64,000 nt of DNA from Mobilicoccus caccae (GTDB lineage Bacteria; Actinomycetota; Actinomycetes; Actinomycetales; Dermatophilaceae), in assembly GCF_030161635.1 (NCBI RefSeq), contig NZ_BSUO01000001.1:3019199-3083198 (forward strand), in the 5' to 3' direction. The notes beneath the pieces are model-generated. The model had not been told where the DNA came from and did no database searches. It saw only the letters and a program-made list of their open reading frames with translations. This document shows positions 9,198 to 18,657 of this stretch, piece by piece (the stretch's first letter is position 1; each line of letters begins with the position of its first letter). Both the position numbers and the translations under genes were made by a program.

Positions 9198-10207
9198 CAG
9201 TCGTCGGACTCGACCACGCGGGCCACGTCGGCCGGCGTCGGGACGTCGAGGTGCGGCTGCGAGTCACCTGCCGCCGGGCTCGCAGCGGTCTTCTTGGCCG
9301 CCGAGCGCGGAGCGGTCTTCGGCTTCGGCTTCGGCGCGGCGGGTGCCCCCGAGGACGGGGTGGCCGACTTGGAGGCCGACTTCTTGGCCGCCGACGTCGA
9401 CTTCGCGGCCGATTTCTTGGCGGTCGTCGTCGCGGTGGTGGGCGTGGTGGCCTGGGCAGCCTTGGTGGTGCGCTTGGCGGCCGGCTTGCTCGCGCCCTCG
9501 GCCGCCTTGCGCGCCCGCGGCGAGCGACGTGCCGAGGTGGAGGCTCCCGCCTCCACGCCTGCGGCGACGGGCCGCTCGACCTTGGTGCTCTCGGCCTCGC
9601 CACCCGCCGGGCTCGTCGAGGTGACGGAGGTGTCGGAGACCGCGGCCGCGCGCACGGCCGCACGGCGCATCGGGCGCGCCTTGATGCGTCCCGGGTGGCT
9701 CACGGCGTCGACGACGTGGTTGGCCTCGGTACGAACGACCTCGAGGGTGCGCTCGGCGGTGCGTCCGGCCTCACCGACGGCCTGGCCGGCGAGGTCGCGC
9801 CCGCGGCTCACGGTCGCGCCGGCCTGACGCGCGAGGCGACGTGCCTCACGGCGGGCCTTGGCCTCCTCCGCGCGGACGGCCGCATCCCCCTCGTCACGGG
9901 CCTTGCGCGCGATCGGCACCACACCGGAGACCGTCTTCTGACCGCGCTCGGTGAACTCCGCGTACCGGCTGCGGACCTCGCCGAACGCCAGGCCGGGGAC
10001 GCGGGTCGTGCCACGGGCGATGTCGACGACGTCGCCGCGCAGCCTCGACAGCACCGGCGTGGCCTCCCGGGTGGACGGCGTGCCCGCGCCCTCGTCCTTG
10101 GCCGAGCCGAGTTCGCGCAGCGCGTTGGCCGTCATCTCGGTGGCTCCGACGAGCGCGTACACCGGCGTCAGGACGGTGGGCTTCTTGGGTGACTTCTTGC
10201 GGGACAT
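9197..10207 (-). CDS. HbhA-like (heparin-binding hemagglutinin-type) coiled-coil protein
   Basis: 336 residues. The N-terminal half ([17 protein letters not shown], then a long Arg/Ala/Glu-rich helix with [22 protein letters not shown]) is predicted coiled coil. The C-terminal half is Lys/Ala/Pro/Thr-rich with repeated KK-SA(A/S)KS units, like the heparin-binding tail of mycobacterial HbhA and of histone-like proteins. ATG at 10207 is chosen because GGGGAG precedes it and the sequence changes character there. The neighbours (HTH gene upstream, DUF2516 downstream) repeat the Rv0474-hbhA-Rv0476 arrangement. An adhesin function is inference. Confidence 0.8.
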   Translation of the reverse strand: MSRKKSPKKPTVLTPVYALVGATEMTANALRELGSAKDEGAGTPSTREATPVLSRLRGDVVDIARGTTRVPGLAFGEVRSRYAEFTERGQKTVSGVVPIARKARDEGDAAVRAEEAKARREARRLARQAGATVSRGRDLAGQAVGEAGRTAERTLEVVRTEANHVVDAVSHPGRIKARPMRRAAVRAAAVSDTSVTSTSPAGGEAESTKVERPVAAGVEAGASTSARRSPRARKAAEGASKPAAKRTTKAAQATTPTTATTTAKKSAAKSTSAAKKSASKSATPSSGAPAAPKPKPKTAPRSAAKKTAASPAAGDSQPHLDVPTPADVARVVESDD

Positions 10208-10226
10208 GGCTCCCCTTTCAGGAGGA

Positions 10227-10670
10227 TCAGGTGTCTGTGTCGGCGGGGCGGGCGGGGTCGCCGCCGCTGCCGGGGTCGGAGGATGTCGTGGCCCCGTCGA
10301 CGGGACGCCGGGGGACGAACGAGTCGTAGAGGTCGAGCATGATGCCCCGCTGCCGGGCCGTGAGATGCCGGTCGAGCGCGAGGGCCCTGCGCACGTCGAC
10401 CGCGCTGTTCTCGTGGCTCGCGTCGAGCAGCCCGGCGCGGACGTACAACGACTCGGCCGACACCTGCAGGCCCTTGGCGAGGGAGTTGAGGATCTCGGCG
10501 CTGGGGCGACGCAGGCCACGCTCGATCTGCGAGAGGTAGGGGTTGCTGATCCCCGCCGCGGCCGAGAGCTGCCGGACCGACAGCTGGGCGTTCTCGCGCT
10601 GCTCACGGACGTATTCCCCGAGGTCGCGCATGCCGGGGACACCGGGCACGTGCGGGGTGAGTCGAGGCAT
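10227..10670 (-). CDS. XRE-family helix-turn-helix regulator
   Basis: 147 residues. The helix-turn-helix is LGEYVREQRENAQLSVRQLSAAAG followed by ISNPYLSQIERGLRRPSAEIL (about residues 17-62). The second half has the LQVSAESLYVRAGLLD segment seen in the regulator next to hbhA in mycobacteria (Rv0474 type), and the tail is disordered. Translation may begin instead at the internal MRDLGEYV. It lies 19 bp upstream of the HbhA-like gene in the same direction. Repeats just upstream suggest autoregulation. Confidence 0.9.
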   Translation of the reverse strand: MPRLTPHVPGVPGMRDLGEYVREQRENAQLSVRQLSAAAGISNPYLSQIERGLRRPSAEILNSLAKGLQVSAESLYVRAGLLDASHENSAVDVRRALALDRHLTARQRGIMLDLYDSFVPRRPVDGATTSSDPGSGGDPARPADTDT

Positions 10671-10680
10671 GACCCCAGTG

Positions 10681-10718
10681 TGCTTGCAGGAGTTAGCAGG
10701 TGCAAGCAGGAGTGAGCA
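10681..10718. promoter_or_regulatory. Probable operator of the HTH-hbhA operon
   Basis: Two direct repeats spaced 20 bp, GCAGGAGTTAGCA (10686-10698) and GCAGGAGTGAGCA (10706-10718), overlap an inverted pair TGCTTGCA (10681-10688) / TGCAAGCA (10701-10708). The block ends just 10 bp upstream of the HTH gene. Confidence 0.5.
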
Positions 10719-10780
10719 CGTGTGCGTGGAAGGTGTCCGAGGTCACTCGGCGGTGGGCGCGCAGCGGCGGCGAACCCGGC

Positions 10781-11827
10781 TCAGGGCGCCACGATCTGCG
10801 TCTGCGCCGCCGTCACCGTGGGGGCGTCGTCGACGCCCGCGGTCTCGAGCACGGCGTCCAGCGGCACCGACCGTTTGATGACCGCCAGGCCGATCGGGCC
10901 GTCCTCGTGGTGCCGGGCCACGCTGGTGAGACGCCCGACGACCCGGCCACCGGTCACGAGTTCCGTCCCGGCCGTGGGCAGCACGTGACCGGAGCCGTCG
11001 AGGTGGCAGAACACCAGACGGCGCGGCGGACGACCGAGGTTGTGCACGCGCGCGATCGTCTCCTGCCCCCGATAGCACCCCTTGTGCAGGTGCACGGCGG
11101 TGCGCAGCCAGTCGAGTTCGTGCGGGATCGTGCGGTGGTCGGTCTCCGACCCGAACCGTGGGCGCCAGGCGGCCACCCGCTCGGTCTCCGCCGCCCAGAG
11201 CCCGGCCAGATCACGATCACCGACCGCGGAGGCGAGGTCGGCCCGCGGCACGATGAGTTCGCGCCACGCCCGCCCGGTCGCGGGGTGGCCCTCGGCGGGG
11301 CCGTACAGGGCGGTGTCGCCCACCGGCCCCGGCCACGGATCGACCCAGGCCAGAGGTTCGCCCGGTTGCGACGGCTCACCGATCGCCTCACCGAGCACCG
11401 CGTAGTCGGTGCTCACGTCGGCGATCTCGACGCGGAGCATGAACCGCATCTTCTCGAGGAACTCCACCAACGGCGGCGCCGAACCCGGCTCGACGGTGAT
11501 CCATGCCCGCTCCCCGTCGTCGACGAGGTGCAGCGCGTTCTCGATGTGGCCCTTGGGCGAGAGCAGCAGGGTCTCGGCGCCCACGCGGGGCGCGAGACCG
11601 GTGAGCTGCTGGGTGGTGAGCGAATGCAGCCAGCTCAGCCGGTCGGGACCGCTCACGGTGACGACGCCCCGATGGGAGAGGTCGACCACCGCCAGCCCCT
11701 GGGCGAGGAGCCGCTGCTCACGGACCGGGTCGCCGTAGTGGGCGGCGACCGCGGCGTCGCGACCCGAGCCGGGGACGGCGCCGGGCCGGTCGAGCAGCGG
11801 CGAGAGCTGGGTCTGGGAGTCGGTCAC
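10781..11827 (-). CDS. ygfZ: YgfZ/GcvT-domain folate-binding protein
   Basis: Tetrahydrofolate-dependent helper of Fe-S enzyme maturation/repair. The 348 residues carry N-terminal GcvT-fold sequence (LAVVDLSHRGVVTVSGPDRLSWLHSL, about residues 43-68) and the family signature KGCYRGQETIARVHNLGRPPRRLV with its conserved cysteine (about residue 255). Length is typical. The GTG start at 11827 follows TAGGGT by six bases and GGAGAG lies between, so either leaderless or led initiation is possible. Confidence 0.92.
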   Translation of the reverse strand: MTDSQTQLSPLLDRPGAVPGSGRDAAVAAHYGDPVREQRLLAQGLAVVDLSHRGVVTVSGPDRLSWLHSLTTQQLTGLAPRVGAETLLLSPKGHIENALHLVDDGERAWITVEPGSAPPLVEFLEKMRFMLRVEIADVSTDYAVLGEAIGEPSQPGEPLAWVDPWPGPVGDTALYGPAEGHPATGRAWRELIVPRADLASAVGDRDLAGLWAAETERVAAWRPRFGSETDHRTIPHELDWLRTAVHLHKGCYRGQETIARVHNLGRPPRRLVFCHLDGSGHVLPTAGTELVTGGRVVGRLTSVARHHEDGPIGLAVIKRSVPLDAVLETAGVDDAPTVTAAQTQIVAP

Positions 11828-11833
11828 CTCTCC

Positions 11834-11839
11834 ACCCTA
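11834..11839 (-). promoter_or_regulatory. Leaderless -10 box of ygfZ
   Basis: TAGGGT on the minus strand, six bases before the GTG start. Confidence 0.45.
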
Positions 11840-11847
11840 CGGAAGGC

Positions 11848-12351
11848 TCACCCGACCCTGGAGAGCTGGGCCGACAGGTGGCTGGTGAGCGGGTGCCCCT
11901 CGGCGGCCATGTCCATCACCCACATGAGCTTGTTCTCGACCAGGCCGTACATGCGCGTGGCCGCGGTGTACTCCCGGGCGGCCGGGCTGCGCATGACGCC
12001 GTCGGTGCGCAGGTTGAGCACGGGGCGCTTCTCCTCGCGCTCACCGGCGTACATCTCGACGATGCCGGTCGGGTGGGCCAGCAGCAGTTCGATCTCGCCG
12101 CCCTCGAGGACGCGGAAGAACCCGACCTCGCGGGCCAGGGGCTTCTCGATCGAGCCGTCCTCGGCCAGCAGGAACGCGCGGCTGTCGACCTCGAGGAACG
12201 GGCGGGTGTCGTGGCTGATCGTCAACTCCTGCCCGAAGTTGCGCGACTCCATGTCGGGGTAGCCGACGACGCCCACTCCCTCCCAGCGACCGACCATCCA
12301 GGCCAGGGGGGCGACGGCGGGGTTGATCGTGGCATCGAGCTCGAACGGCAT
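11848..12351 (-). CDS. Nitrobindin-like FABP-family heme protein (DUF1794/THAP4-like)
   Basis: 167 residues of a ten-strand beta barrel. Near the N-terminus is LAWMVGRWEGVGVVGYP, the nitrobindin GxWxGxG signature, and near the C-terminus GHPLTSHLSAQLSRVG supplies the candidate proximal heme histidine. Family members bind ferric heme and can act on nitric oxide or peroxynitrite. The start MPFELDATINPAVAPL at 12351 has AAAGGA upstream; the longer frame before it is out of character. It sits 20 bp before ygfZ, in the same direction. Confidence 0.92.
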   Translation of the reverse strand: MPFELDATINPAVAPLAWMVGRWEGVGVVGYPDMESRNFGQELTISHDTRPFLEVDSRAFLLAEDGSIEKPLAREVGFFRVLEGGEIELLLAHPTGIVEMYAGEREEKRPVLNLRTDGVMRSPAAREYTAATRMYGLVENKLMWVMDMAAEGHPLTSHLSAQLSRVG

Positions 12352-12401
12352 GGTGCGTCCTTTCGGAGGATGAGTCTGATCTGCATGTCTGGTTGGGCGG
12401 G

Positions 12402-13253
12402 TCACCCGAGGGGCACGTCCACGAGCCAGGCGAGCCCGTAGGCGACGGCGCCGGTGCACAGCACCGATCCCGCGGCCGAGGCGAGCTGGGCGCGACGTCC
12501 CCACAACGAGGGAAGGACCGACTGGATCTGGCGGATGGCGTAACTCGCGCCTCCCGCGATCCCGCCGGCAAGAGCGACGACGGGCAGGTCGGAGCTGCCG
12601 AACATGGTGTGGACGACCACGGCGACGACGGCTCCGAGAAGCACCGAGGCCAGCGCGCACGACACGGCGATGATCCCGCGCGGCACCCGCCCGAGCCCGA
12701 TGTCCGCCAGCGTCGCGGCGGCGGTGGCGGCCATGACCGCGGTGACCGCGTCACGGCCCGCGTCGGCGGTGACGAGCGGCACCAGGCAGACGGCCGAGCT
12801 GAGCAGGGCGACGCCCGCGGCACTGGCGGACACCGACTCGACCAGTCGAGGACGCGCGTCACGCCGCACGAGTTGATGCACGAAGGTGGCGATCATCGCC
12901 ACGGCGACGGCCGCCGGCAGCCATTCGAGGGTGGTACGCGGCCGCACCATCGCCGGGACGAGCAGCACCACCACCGCGATGAGCTGGACGATCGTGGTGC
13001 CACGTGGGCTGGGCAGCCGCAGCAGCGACACCCACCCGATGGCCAACATCGTCATCGGCACCGCGAGCCCCACCACCGTGAGCGCCGTCGAGCCGGTGTG
13101 GGCGACGGCTCCCAGAGCGGCGGCGATGAGGCACGCCACGATCGACACCGACGGACGCCAGGGACGACGCGGCGGCCGGGGTCGGCCGGAGACGGGACGA
13201 CCGGCCGGGCTCTGCCCCTGCCCCTGCCCCGGCTGCTGACGGATGCCGCTCAC
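12402..13253 (-). CDS. Conserved polytopic membrane protein
   Basis: 283 residues. A Pro/Gly/Gln-rich cytoplasmic N-terminus (about 1-33) is followed by about eight hydrophobic segments in pairs, including VSIVACLIAAALGAVAH and LIAVVVLLVPAMV. No catalytic motif was recognised; it may be a small integral membrane protein of the kind often found beside MoaD-like genes in actinobacteria. The first 4 bases overlap the end of the MoaD-like gene, so the pair is probably translationally coupled. Confidence 0.8.
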   Translation of the reverse strand: MSGIRQQPGQGQGQSPAGRPVSGRPRPPRRPWRPSVSIVACLIAAALGAVAHTGSTALTVVGLAVPMTMLAIGWVSLLRLPSPRGTTIVQLIAVVVLLVPAMVRPRTTLEWLPAAVAVAMIATFVHQLVRRDARPRLVESVSASAAGVALLSSAVCLVPLVTADAGRDAVTAVMAATAAATLADIGLGRVPRGIIAVSCALASVLLGAVVAVVVHTMFGSSDLPVVALAGGIAGGASYAIRQIQSVLPSLWGRRAQLASAAGSVLCTGAVAYGLAWLVDVPLG

Positions 13254-13510
13254 GAGCCCATCCTGTCAGCCACCGGCGAAGGGGGCAGGATCTCGACCGT
13301 GGCCCCGGGCGGCACCTCCACCTCACCTCGCGCGGGGACGCCCTCCACGAGGATCGACGCCACGCTCAGGACGGGGGCGAGTTCGGGGTGGGCGGCCTCC
13401 GCCGCGCCGAGGATGTCGGCGACGCTGCCGGCCTCGACGTCCTCGGACTCGACACCGGCCGCCGCGGCGGCAGCGGCCCAATAGCGCAGGGTGACAGTCA
13501 CAGGGCCCAC
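13250..13510 (-). CDS. MoaD/ThiS-family ubiquitin-like protein lacking the Gly-Gly end
   Basis: Small beta-grasp protein; family members carry sulfur as a C-terminal thiocarboxylate for molybdopterin, thiamin or other pathways. The 86 residues fit the fold: VTVTLRYWAAAAAAAG, then SVADILGAAEAAHPEL, and GATVEILPPSPVA. The chain ends DRMGS instead of the obligatory GG, so sulfur transfer as known is doubtful unless the tail is trimmed. Initiation may be at GTG 13510 or at the GTG of VTVTLRYW (13501), which has GAAGGTGG upstream. Confidence 0.8.
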   Translation of the reverse strand: MGPVTVTLRYWAAAAAAAGVESEDVEAGSVADILGAAEAAHPELAPVLSVASILVEGVPARGEVEVPPGATVEILPPSPVADRMGS

Positions 13511-13595
13511 CTTCTCAGGACGGGCGCTCCCGGTGCCAACCCACCGTCGGACAGCTCTCCTTGCGGCGCAGTCCGGGACTCGGGGGCGCCGACCT

Positions 13596-13601
13596 TACAG
13601 T
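13596..13601 (+). promoter_or_regulatory. Leaderless -10 box of glnR
   Basis: TACAGT, then GAGGTC and the ATG at 13608: a -10 box six bases before the start codon. Confidence 0.5.
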
Positions 13602-13607
13602 GAGGTC

Positions 13608-14269
13608 ATGGCCTGCGTGGTGCTCCTTTCCGGCGACTCCGCCGACGACGCGCTCCCCTCGCTCGCCCTGCTGACCCACGACGTGCGCGTCCTGGCGCCC
13701 GATCTCTCGGCGCTGACCGACGTCCCGGGTGGGACCGTCGTGCTCGTCGACGCCCGCACGCGTCTGGCCCAGGCCCGCACCCTGTGCATCAGCGCCGCGG
13801 CCACCATGCCCGACCTCCCGCTCGTCGGGGTCGTCACCGAAGGGGGCTGACGGCGGTCACCGCGGACTGGGGCCTCACCGACGTCGTCCTCCCGGAGGCG
13901 GGGCCGGCCGAACTCGACGCGAGGATCCGCCTCGCGGCCGCGCGCGGCGCCGGGCCGGTGCAGCAGCGTGACCCCGAGCCCCCGCCCGGCGACCTGCTCA
14001 TCGACGCCTCGGGCTACACCGCGCGACTCAAGGGACGCCCCCTCGACCTCACGTACAAGGAGTTCGAACTCCTCAAGTACCTCGCCTCCTCACCGGGGCA
14101 CGTGTTCACCCGCGCGCAGATCCTCGAGGAGGTCTGGGGGTACGACTACTACGGTGGCACTCGCACCGTCGACGTCCATGTGCGCCGCCTGCGGGCCAAG
14201 CTCGGCCCGGAGTCCGAAGGACTGATCGGCACGGTGCGCAACGTCGGTTACCGCTACGCCAGCGCCTGA
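13608..14269 (+). CDS. glnR: Orphan response regulator GlnR, nitrogen regulation (frameshifted)
   Basis: Global nitrogen regulator of actinobacteria that controls glnA, amtB and other genes. The N-terminal part ([22 protein letters not shown] ... [17 protein letters not shown]) is the atypical GlnR receiver without the usual acidic pair. The C-terminal part has the winged helix ([22 protein letters not shown], then [37 protein letters not shown]). The two lie in different frames. One added G in the run 13842-13846 joins VVTEGG to LTAVTADWG, the exact family sequence, giving 221 residues. mshD follows 10 bp downstream, the usual actinobacterial order. Confidence 0.9.
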
Positions 14270-14279
14270 GGAGGGCCCC

Positions 14280-15143
14280 ATGGATCCCCGCATCGTCGAG
14301 ACCCTCGCTCCGGAGGTCGCCGCCGCGGTGCGCGCGGCGGCGGAGGACGTCCGGCGGCACGACGGGGTCGCGGCCCTGTCCGAGCAGACCCTGCTCCACC
14401 TCGACGCGCCCGCCGGCGAGCACCGGCACGTCCTCGCGGTCGACGGTGACCAGCTCGTCGGATACGCCCATCTGGACCACACCGGCGTCGAACCGGGCGT
14501 CGAGATCCTCGTCGTCCCCTCACACCGACGCCGCGGCGTCGCGACGTCCCTCTGGTCGAGGGTCACCTCCCTCGCGCCGACGGCCCGGGTCTGGGCCCAC
14601 GGCGACCTGGCGGAGGCGCGCGGCTGGGCGGGCGCCACCGGACTCGTCGTGGTCCGCGAACTCCTGCAGATGGCAAGGCCACTCGCGGGTCTGGCCGACG
14701 TGGGCGTCGACCTGCCGCCCGGGTACGGCGTCCGCACCTTCACCCCCGCCGACATCGACGCCTGGGTGAGGATCAACGGCCGGGCCTTCGCCGATCACCC
14801 CGAGCAGGGGCGCGTCACCGCCGACGACGTGCGGGCGCGGATGCGCGAGGACTGGTTCGACCCCGAGGGGTTCTTCCTCGTCGACGGGCCCGACTCCCTC
14901 GCGGCGTTCCACTGGACCAAGACCGCCGACGGCGAGGGCGAGGTCTACGTGGTCGGCGTCGATCCCGATCAGCAGGGCAAGGGACTCGGCAAGGCGGCGA
15001 CCCTGCTCGGTCTGCGCCACCTCGCCCGCCGCGGACTGCCGCGCGTCACGCTCTACGTCGACGGCGACAACACGGCCGCACTCGCCACCTACGAACGGCT
15101 CGGTTTCGAGCGGTCCGCGATCGACGTGATGTACGGGAGCTGA
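14280..15143 (+). CDS. mshD: Mycothiol synthase MshD
   Basis: Last step of mycothiol synthesis: acetylates Cys-GlcN-Ins with acetyl-CoA. The 287 residues contain two GNAT domains. The N-terminal one ([19 protein letters not shown]) and the C-terminal one ([29 protein letters not shown]) both have the acetyl-CoA loop, and [22 protein letters not shown] is the typical C-terminal segment. The start ATG has GGAGG upstream. It is co-directional with glnR. Its partner mshA lies at 4.9 kb. Confidence 0.95.
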   Translation: MDPRIVETLAPEVAAAVRAAAEDVRRHDGVAALSEQTLLHLDAPAGEHRHVLAVDGDQLVGYAHLDHTGVEPGVEILVVPSHRRRGVATSLWSRVTSLAPTARVWAHGDLAEARGWAGATGLVVVRELLQMARPLAGLADVGVDLPPGYGVRTFTPADIDAWVRINGRAFADHPEQGRVTADDVRARMREDWFDPEGFFLVDGPDSLAAFHWTKTADGEGEVYVVGVDPDQQGKGLGKAATLLGLRHLARRGLPRVTLYVDGDNTAALATYERLGFERSAIDVMYGS

Positions 15144-15198
15144 ACCCCGCCGGGAGGAGCTCCGACGGGGCGGCGAACCGGCCTCCGATCGTGCAAAC

Positions 15199-17487
15199 AT
15201 GGTGCGCATGACAGCCAAGAGTGGGCAGGCCGAGAAGGTCGACGAGCTCGAGAACGCCGACAGGGCCGCGAGCGACGGCACGAAGGCTGCGCCTGTGGAG
15301 ACCTCGATCACCGGCGAGACGAGTTCGGTTGCGGGAGCGCGTCCCCGGGCCGCCAACGGCAGGTTCCTCCCCACCGGCGAGGCGCAGCAGGGTCAGTTCC
15401 CGGAAGACCGCTTCCTCGACCGCGAGATCTCCTGGCTCCAGTTCAACGAGCGGGTCCTGCAACTGGCCGCCGACCCCGATCTGTACCTGCTCGAGCGCGC
15501 GCGCTTCCTGTCGATCTTCGCCAGCAACCTGGACGAGTTCTTCATGGTGCGCGTCGCCGGTCTGAAGCGGCGGATCGCCACCGGACTCGCCGTCCGTTCG
15601 GCCTCCGGCCTGGAGCCGCGTGAGCTGCTCGACCGCATCTACTCGACGGCGCAGCGGCTCATGGCCACGCAGGCCCGCATCTTCAAGGAGCAGGTGCGTC
15701 CCGCCCTCGCCGAGGACGACATCCGCGTCGTCGAGTGGGAGGACCTCTCGGAGGACGAGCGCGCCACGCTCAGTACGTGGTTCGACGAGCAGGTCTTCCC
15801 GGTGCTCACGCCGCTGGCGGTCGACCCGGCCCATCCGTTCCCCTACATCTCGGGCCTGTCCCTCAACCTCGCCGTCGTGCTGGAGAACCGCAAGACCGGC
15901 ACCGAGCACTTCGCGCGCCTCAAGGTGCCGCCGCTGCTCCCGCGTCTGGTGTCGATCCCGGAGGAGGACGGCGAGGACCTGTACGCCGCACGGTTCGTGC
16001 CGGTGGAGGAGATCATCGCCGCGCACCTCGACGAGCTGTTCCCGGGCATGATCGTGCGGGCGCACTTCACCTTCCGCGTGACGCGCAACGAGGACCTGGA
16101 GGTCGAGGAGGACGACGCGGAGAACCTGCTCGCCGCCCTCGAGAAGGAACTCACCCGACGTCGCTTCGGGCCGGCGGTCCGCCTCGAGATCGACGACCGC
16201 ATGGACGACCACGTGCTGCAACTGCTCATCCGCGAGCTCGGCGTCAGCCACCGCGAGGTGTTCCGGTTCGCGGCTCCCCTGGACCTCAAGAGCCTGTCGG
16301 CCATCGCCGATCTCGACCGCACCGAGCTCAAGTACCCGCCGTTCGTCCCCCGCACCCACCGCGACCTCAAGCGGGTCGAGAGCGCCAAGGCCGCCGACAT
16401 GTTCGCGGCCATCCGCGCCAAGGACGTGCTGGTCCAGCACCCCTACGACTCGTTCTCCACGTCGGTGCAAGCGTTCGTCGAGCAGGCCGCGGCCGACCCC
16501 AAGGTCGTCGCCATCAAGCAGACGCTCTACCGCACCAGCGGCGACTCCCCCATCATCGACGCCCTCATCTCGGCCGCCGACGCCGGCAAGCAGGTTCTCG
16601 CGGTCGTCGAGATCAAGGCGCGGTTCGACGAGCAGAACAACATCGACTGGGCCCGCAAGCTCGAGCACGCCGGTGTCCACGTGGTGTACGGCGTCGTCGG
16701 TCTCAAGACGCACTGCAAGCTCTCGCTCGTCGTGCGTCAGGAGACCAGCGGCCTGCGGCGGTACTGCCACGTCGGCACCGGCAACTACCACCCCAAGACC
16801 GCTCGGCTGTACGAGGACTTCGGCCTCTTCACGTGCGACCCGCGCGTCGGTGAGGACCTGACCAAGCTGTTCAACCAGCTGTCCGGGTGGGCGCCGCGCA
16901 GCAAGTTCTCGCGACTGCTGGTCGCGCCCTCCTCGATCCGCTCCGGTCTCATCGACCGTATCGACGAGCAGATCGAGCTGGCGAACGCCGGCAAGGAGGC
17001 CTACGTCGGGTTCAAGGTCAACTCGATCGTCGACGAGACGATCATCGACAACCTCTACCGCGCCTCCCGGGCCGGGGTGAGGGTCGACGTGCTCGTGCGC
17101 GGCATCTGCGCGCTGCGGCCCGGCGTCGAAGGGCTCTCGGAGAACATCCGCGTCCGCTCCATCCTCGGTCGCTTCCTCGAGCACTCGCGCGTCTTCGTGT
17201 TCGGGCCGGACGGCGAGAACGGGGTCTACATCGGCAGCGCCGACATGATGCACCGCAACCTCGACCGTCGCGTCGAGGCGCTGGTCCGCATCACCGACCC
17301 GGGACACATCTCCGATCTGGTCGGCATCCTCGACCGGGGGATGAGCGATGAGTACTCCAGTTGGCACCTGGCGGGCGACGGGCGCTGGACGCGCCACCAC
17401 CGGGGTGAGGACGGCGAGCCTCTGACCGACCTGCAGTCCGTCCTCATCGAGGAGCACGCCGCACGACGTCGCGACCGTCGATCCTGA
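15199..17487 (+). CDS. ppk1: Polyphosphate kinase
   Basis: Makes polyphosphate from ATP reversibly. The 762 residues start with a disordered leader (about 1-65), then the PPK1 N-domain ([22 protein letters not shown]), head domain, and two phospholipase-D-like catalytic domains. Visible motifs are [25 protein letters not shown], the autophosphorylated histidine region [19 protein letters not shown], and [18 protein letters not shown]. Length is slightly above the usual because of the leader. It overlaps no neighbour; the MutT1-like gene follows 7 bp later. The phosphate-storage role fits the pst and senX3-regX3 genes nearby. Confidence 0.97.
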   Translation: MVRMTAKSGQAEKVDELENADRAASDGTKAAPVETSITGETSSVAGARPRAANGRFLPTGEAQQGQFPEDRFLDREISWLQFNERVLQLAADPDLYLLERARFLSIFASNLDEFFMVRVAGLKRRIATGLAVRSASGLEPRELLDRIYSTAQRLMATQARIFKEQVRPALAEDDIRVVEWEDLSEDERATLSTWFDEQVFPVLTPLAVDPAHPFPYISGLSLNLAVVLENRKTGTEHFARLKVPPLLPRLVSIPEEDGEDLYAARFVPVEEIIAAHLDELFPGMIVRAHFTFRVTRNEDLEVEEDDAENLLAALEKELTRRRFGPAVRLEIDDRMDDHVLQLLIRELGVSHREVFRFAAPLDLKSLSAIADLDRTELKYPPFVPRTHRDLKRVESAKAADMFAAIRAKDVLVQHPYDSFSTSVQAFVEQAAADPKVVAIKQTLYRTSGDSPIIDALISAADAGKQVLAVVEIKARFDEQNNIDWARKLEHAGVHVVYGVVGLKTHCKLSLVVRQETSGLRRYCHVGTGNYHPKTARLYEDFGLFTCDPRVGEDLTKLFNQLSGWAPRSKFSRLLVAPSSIRSGLIDRIDEQIELANAGKEAYVGFKVNSIVDETIIDNLYRASRAGVRVDVLVRGICALRPGVEGLSENIRVRSILGRFLEHSRVFVFGPDGENGVYIGSADMMHRNLDRRVEALVRITDPGHISDLVGILDRGMSDEYSSWHLAGDGRWTRHHRGEDGEPLTDLQSVLIEEHAARRRDRRS

Positions 17488-17494
17488 CACCACC

Positions 17495-18415
17495 GTGACG
17501 ACGACACCGGCCGCGGGAACCATCCCGTGGCGCAAGCACGCCGGTCGCCTCGAGGTCGCGCTCGTCCACCGACCCAAGTACGACGACTGGGCCTGGCCCA
17601 AGGGCAAACTCGACCCGGGCGAGGAGTGGACGGCCGCCGCCGTCCGCGAGACGTGGGAGGAGACCGGGCTTCGCGTCCGACTCGGGCGTCCCCTGCCGAC
17701 GAGCCGGTATCGCCTGGCCCGCGGTGAGAAGAAGGAGGTCCGCTACTGGGCCGCCGAGGTCACCGGTGGGCACGGCCGGCTGGAGAACGAGATCGACGAA
17801 CTCCGGTGGGTCACACCGGGCCAGGCGCGCAGACTCCTCACCTACGACCGCGATCTCGACCAGCTCGAGGCCCTCACCGGCGGGCCGTTGCACACCCGCA
17901 CGGTCATGGTGGTCCGGCATGCCCTGGCGGTGCCTCGCAAGCAGTGGGACGGTGACGACGACCGCCTCCGCCCCCTCAACGAGAAGGGTCACGAGCGCTC
18001 GGCCGCCCTCGTCCCGGTGTTCGCCGCCTACGACCTGACCCGCGTCGTCAGCTCCCCGTCGGTGCGGTGCGCCGACACGATGCGGCCCTACCTCGAGGAG
18101 GCGGGAGACCAGGTGTCGACCACCTGGAGCACGCCCCTGTCCGAGGAGGGTTTCGAGGAGCATCCCCACCGGCTCGCCAAGGCCGTGACGGGCGGCCTCG
18201 AGGGCACCGAGCCGGTCGCCCTGTGCAGCCACGGGCCGGTCCTGCGCACCCTGCTGGACCGGGTCCACACCCATTTCCGCACCCCGGGCAAGGCGGTCAA
18301 GCGCACTCTACGTGCCACCCAGCGCGAGAACCTCGACAAGGGAGAGGCGCTGGTCTTCCACGTCACGGTCGGTTCGAAGCCGGCGATCATCGCCGTCGAA
18401 CGGCACCGTCCGTGA
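17495..18415 (+). CDS. mutT1: MutT1-like protein: Nudix hydrolase fused to a histidine phosphatase
   Basis: 306 residues in two domains. The N-terminal Nudix domain (about 1-135) has the box GKLDPGEEWTAAAVRETWEETG. The C-terminal histidine-phosphatase domain (about 138-306) begins TVMVVRHALAVPRKQWDGDDDRLRPL and has the second histidine in ALCSHGPVLRTLL. The mycobacterial homologue MutT1 hydrolyses 8-oxo-dGTP and diadenosine polyphosphates. The start is a GTG 7 bp after ppk; this ppk-mutT1 pair is conserved in actinobacteria. Confidence 0.93.
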   Translation: MTTTPAAGTIPWRKHAGRLEVALVHRPKYDDWAWPKGKLDPGEEWTAAAVRETWEETGLRVRLGRPLPTSRYRLARGEKKEVRYWAAEVTGGHGRLENEIDELRWVTPGQARRLLTYDRDLDQLEALTGGPLHTRTVMVVRHALAVPRKQWDGDDDRLRPLNEKGHERSAALVPVFAAYDLTRVVSSPSVRCADTMRPYLEEAGDQVSTTWSTPLSEEGFEEHPHRLAKAVTGGLEGTEPVALCSHGPVLRTLLDRVHTHFRTPGKAVKRTLRATQRENLDKGEALVFHVTVGSKPAIIAVERHRP

Positions 18416-18620
18416 CGTGAAACTCGGCTGGGAACATCGCCCGCCCTCTGTTACGTTCGACAGCGTGTGCCGGGCCGCGGCAGCCCCGGGTCCCAACATC
18501 AGCCGCTACGAGCGGCCACGCGCCGTGAGGCGCTCCCGGCCCGGCACACACCACTCCCCCGAACTCGCCCCAGCGTCATCATGGCGCCCGGCAGATCCAC
18601 CTCGAACCGTGGGTGAGGGC

Positions 18621-18648
18621 GAGACAGCAGCGCGTGCGTGGCTGTCTC
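18621..18648. terminator. Terminator-like hairpin between convergent genes
   Basis: An 8-bp stem GAGACAGC/GCTGTCTC with a 12-base loop stands between mutT1 (+) and the 95-residue gene (-). The remainder of 18416-18657 contains no recognised gene. Confidence 0.5.
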
Positions 18649-18657
18649 AGACGGTTC

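Noticed and set aside
15046..17607. An 853-residue frame opposite polyphosphate kinase
   Set aside because: Its Glu/Val/Leu/Arg repeats mirror the codons of ppk; the sense strand has the full PPK motifs.
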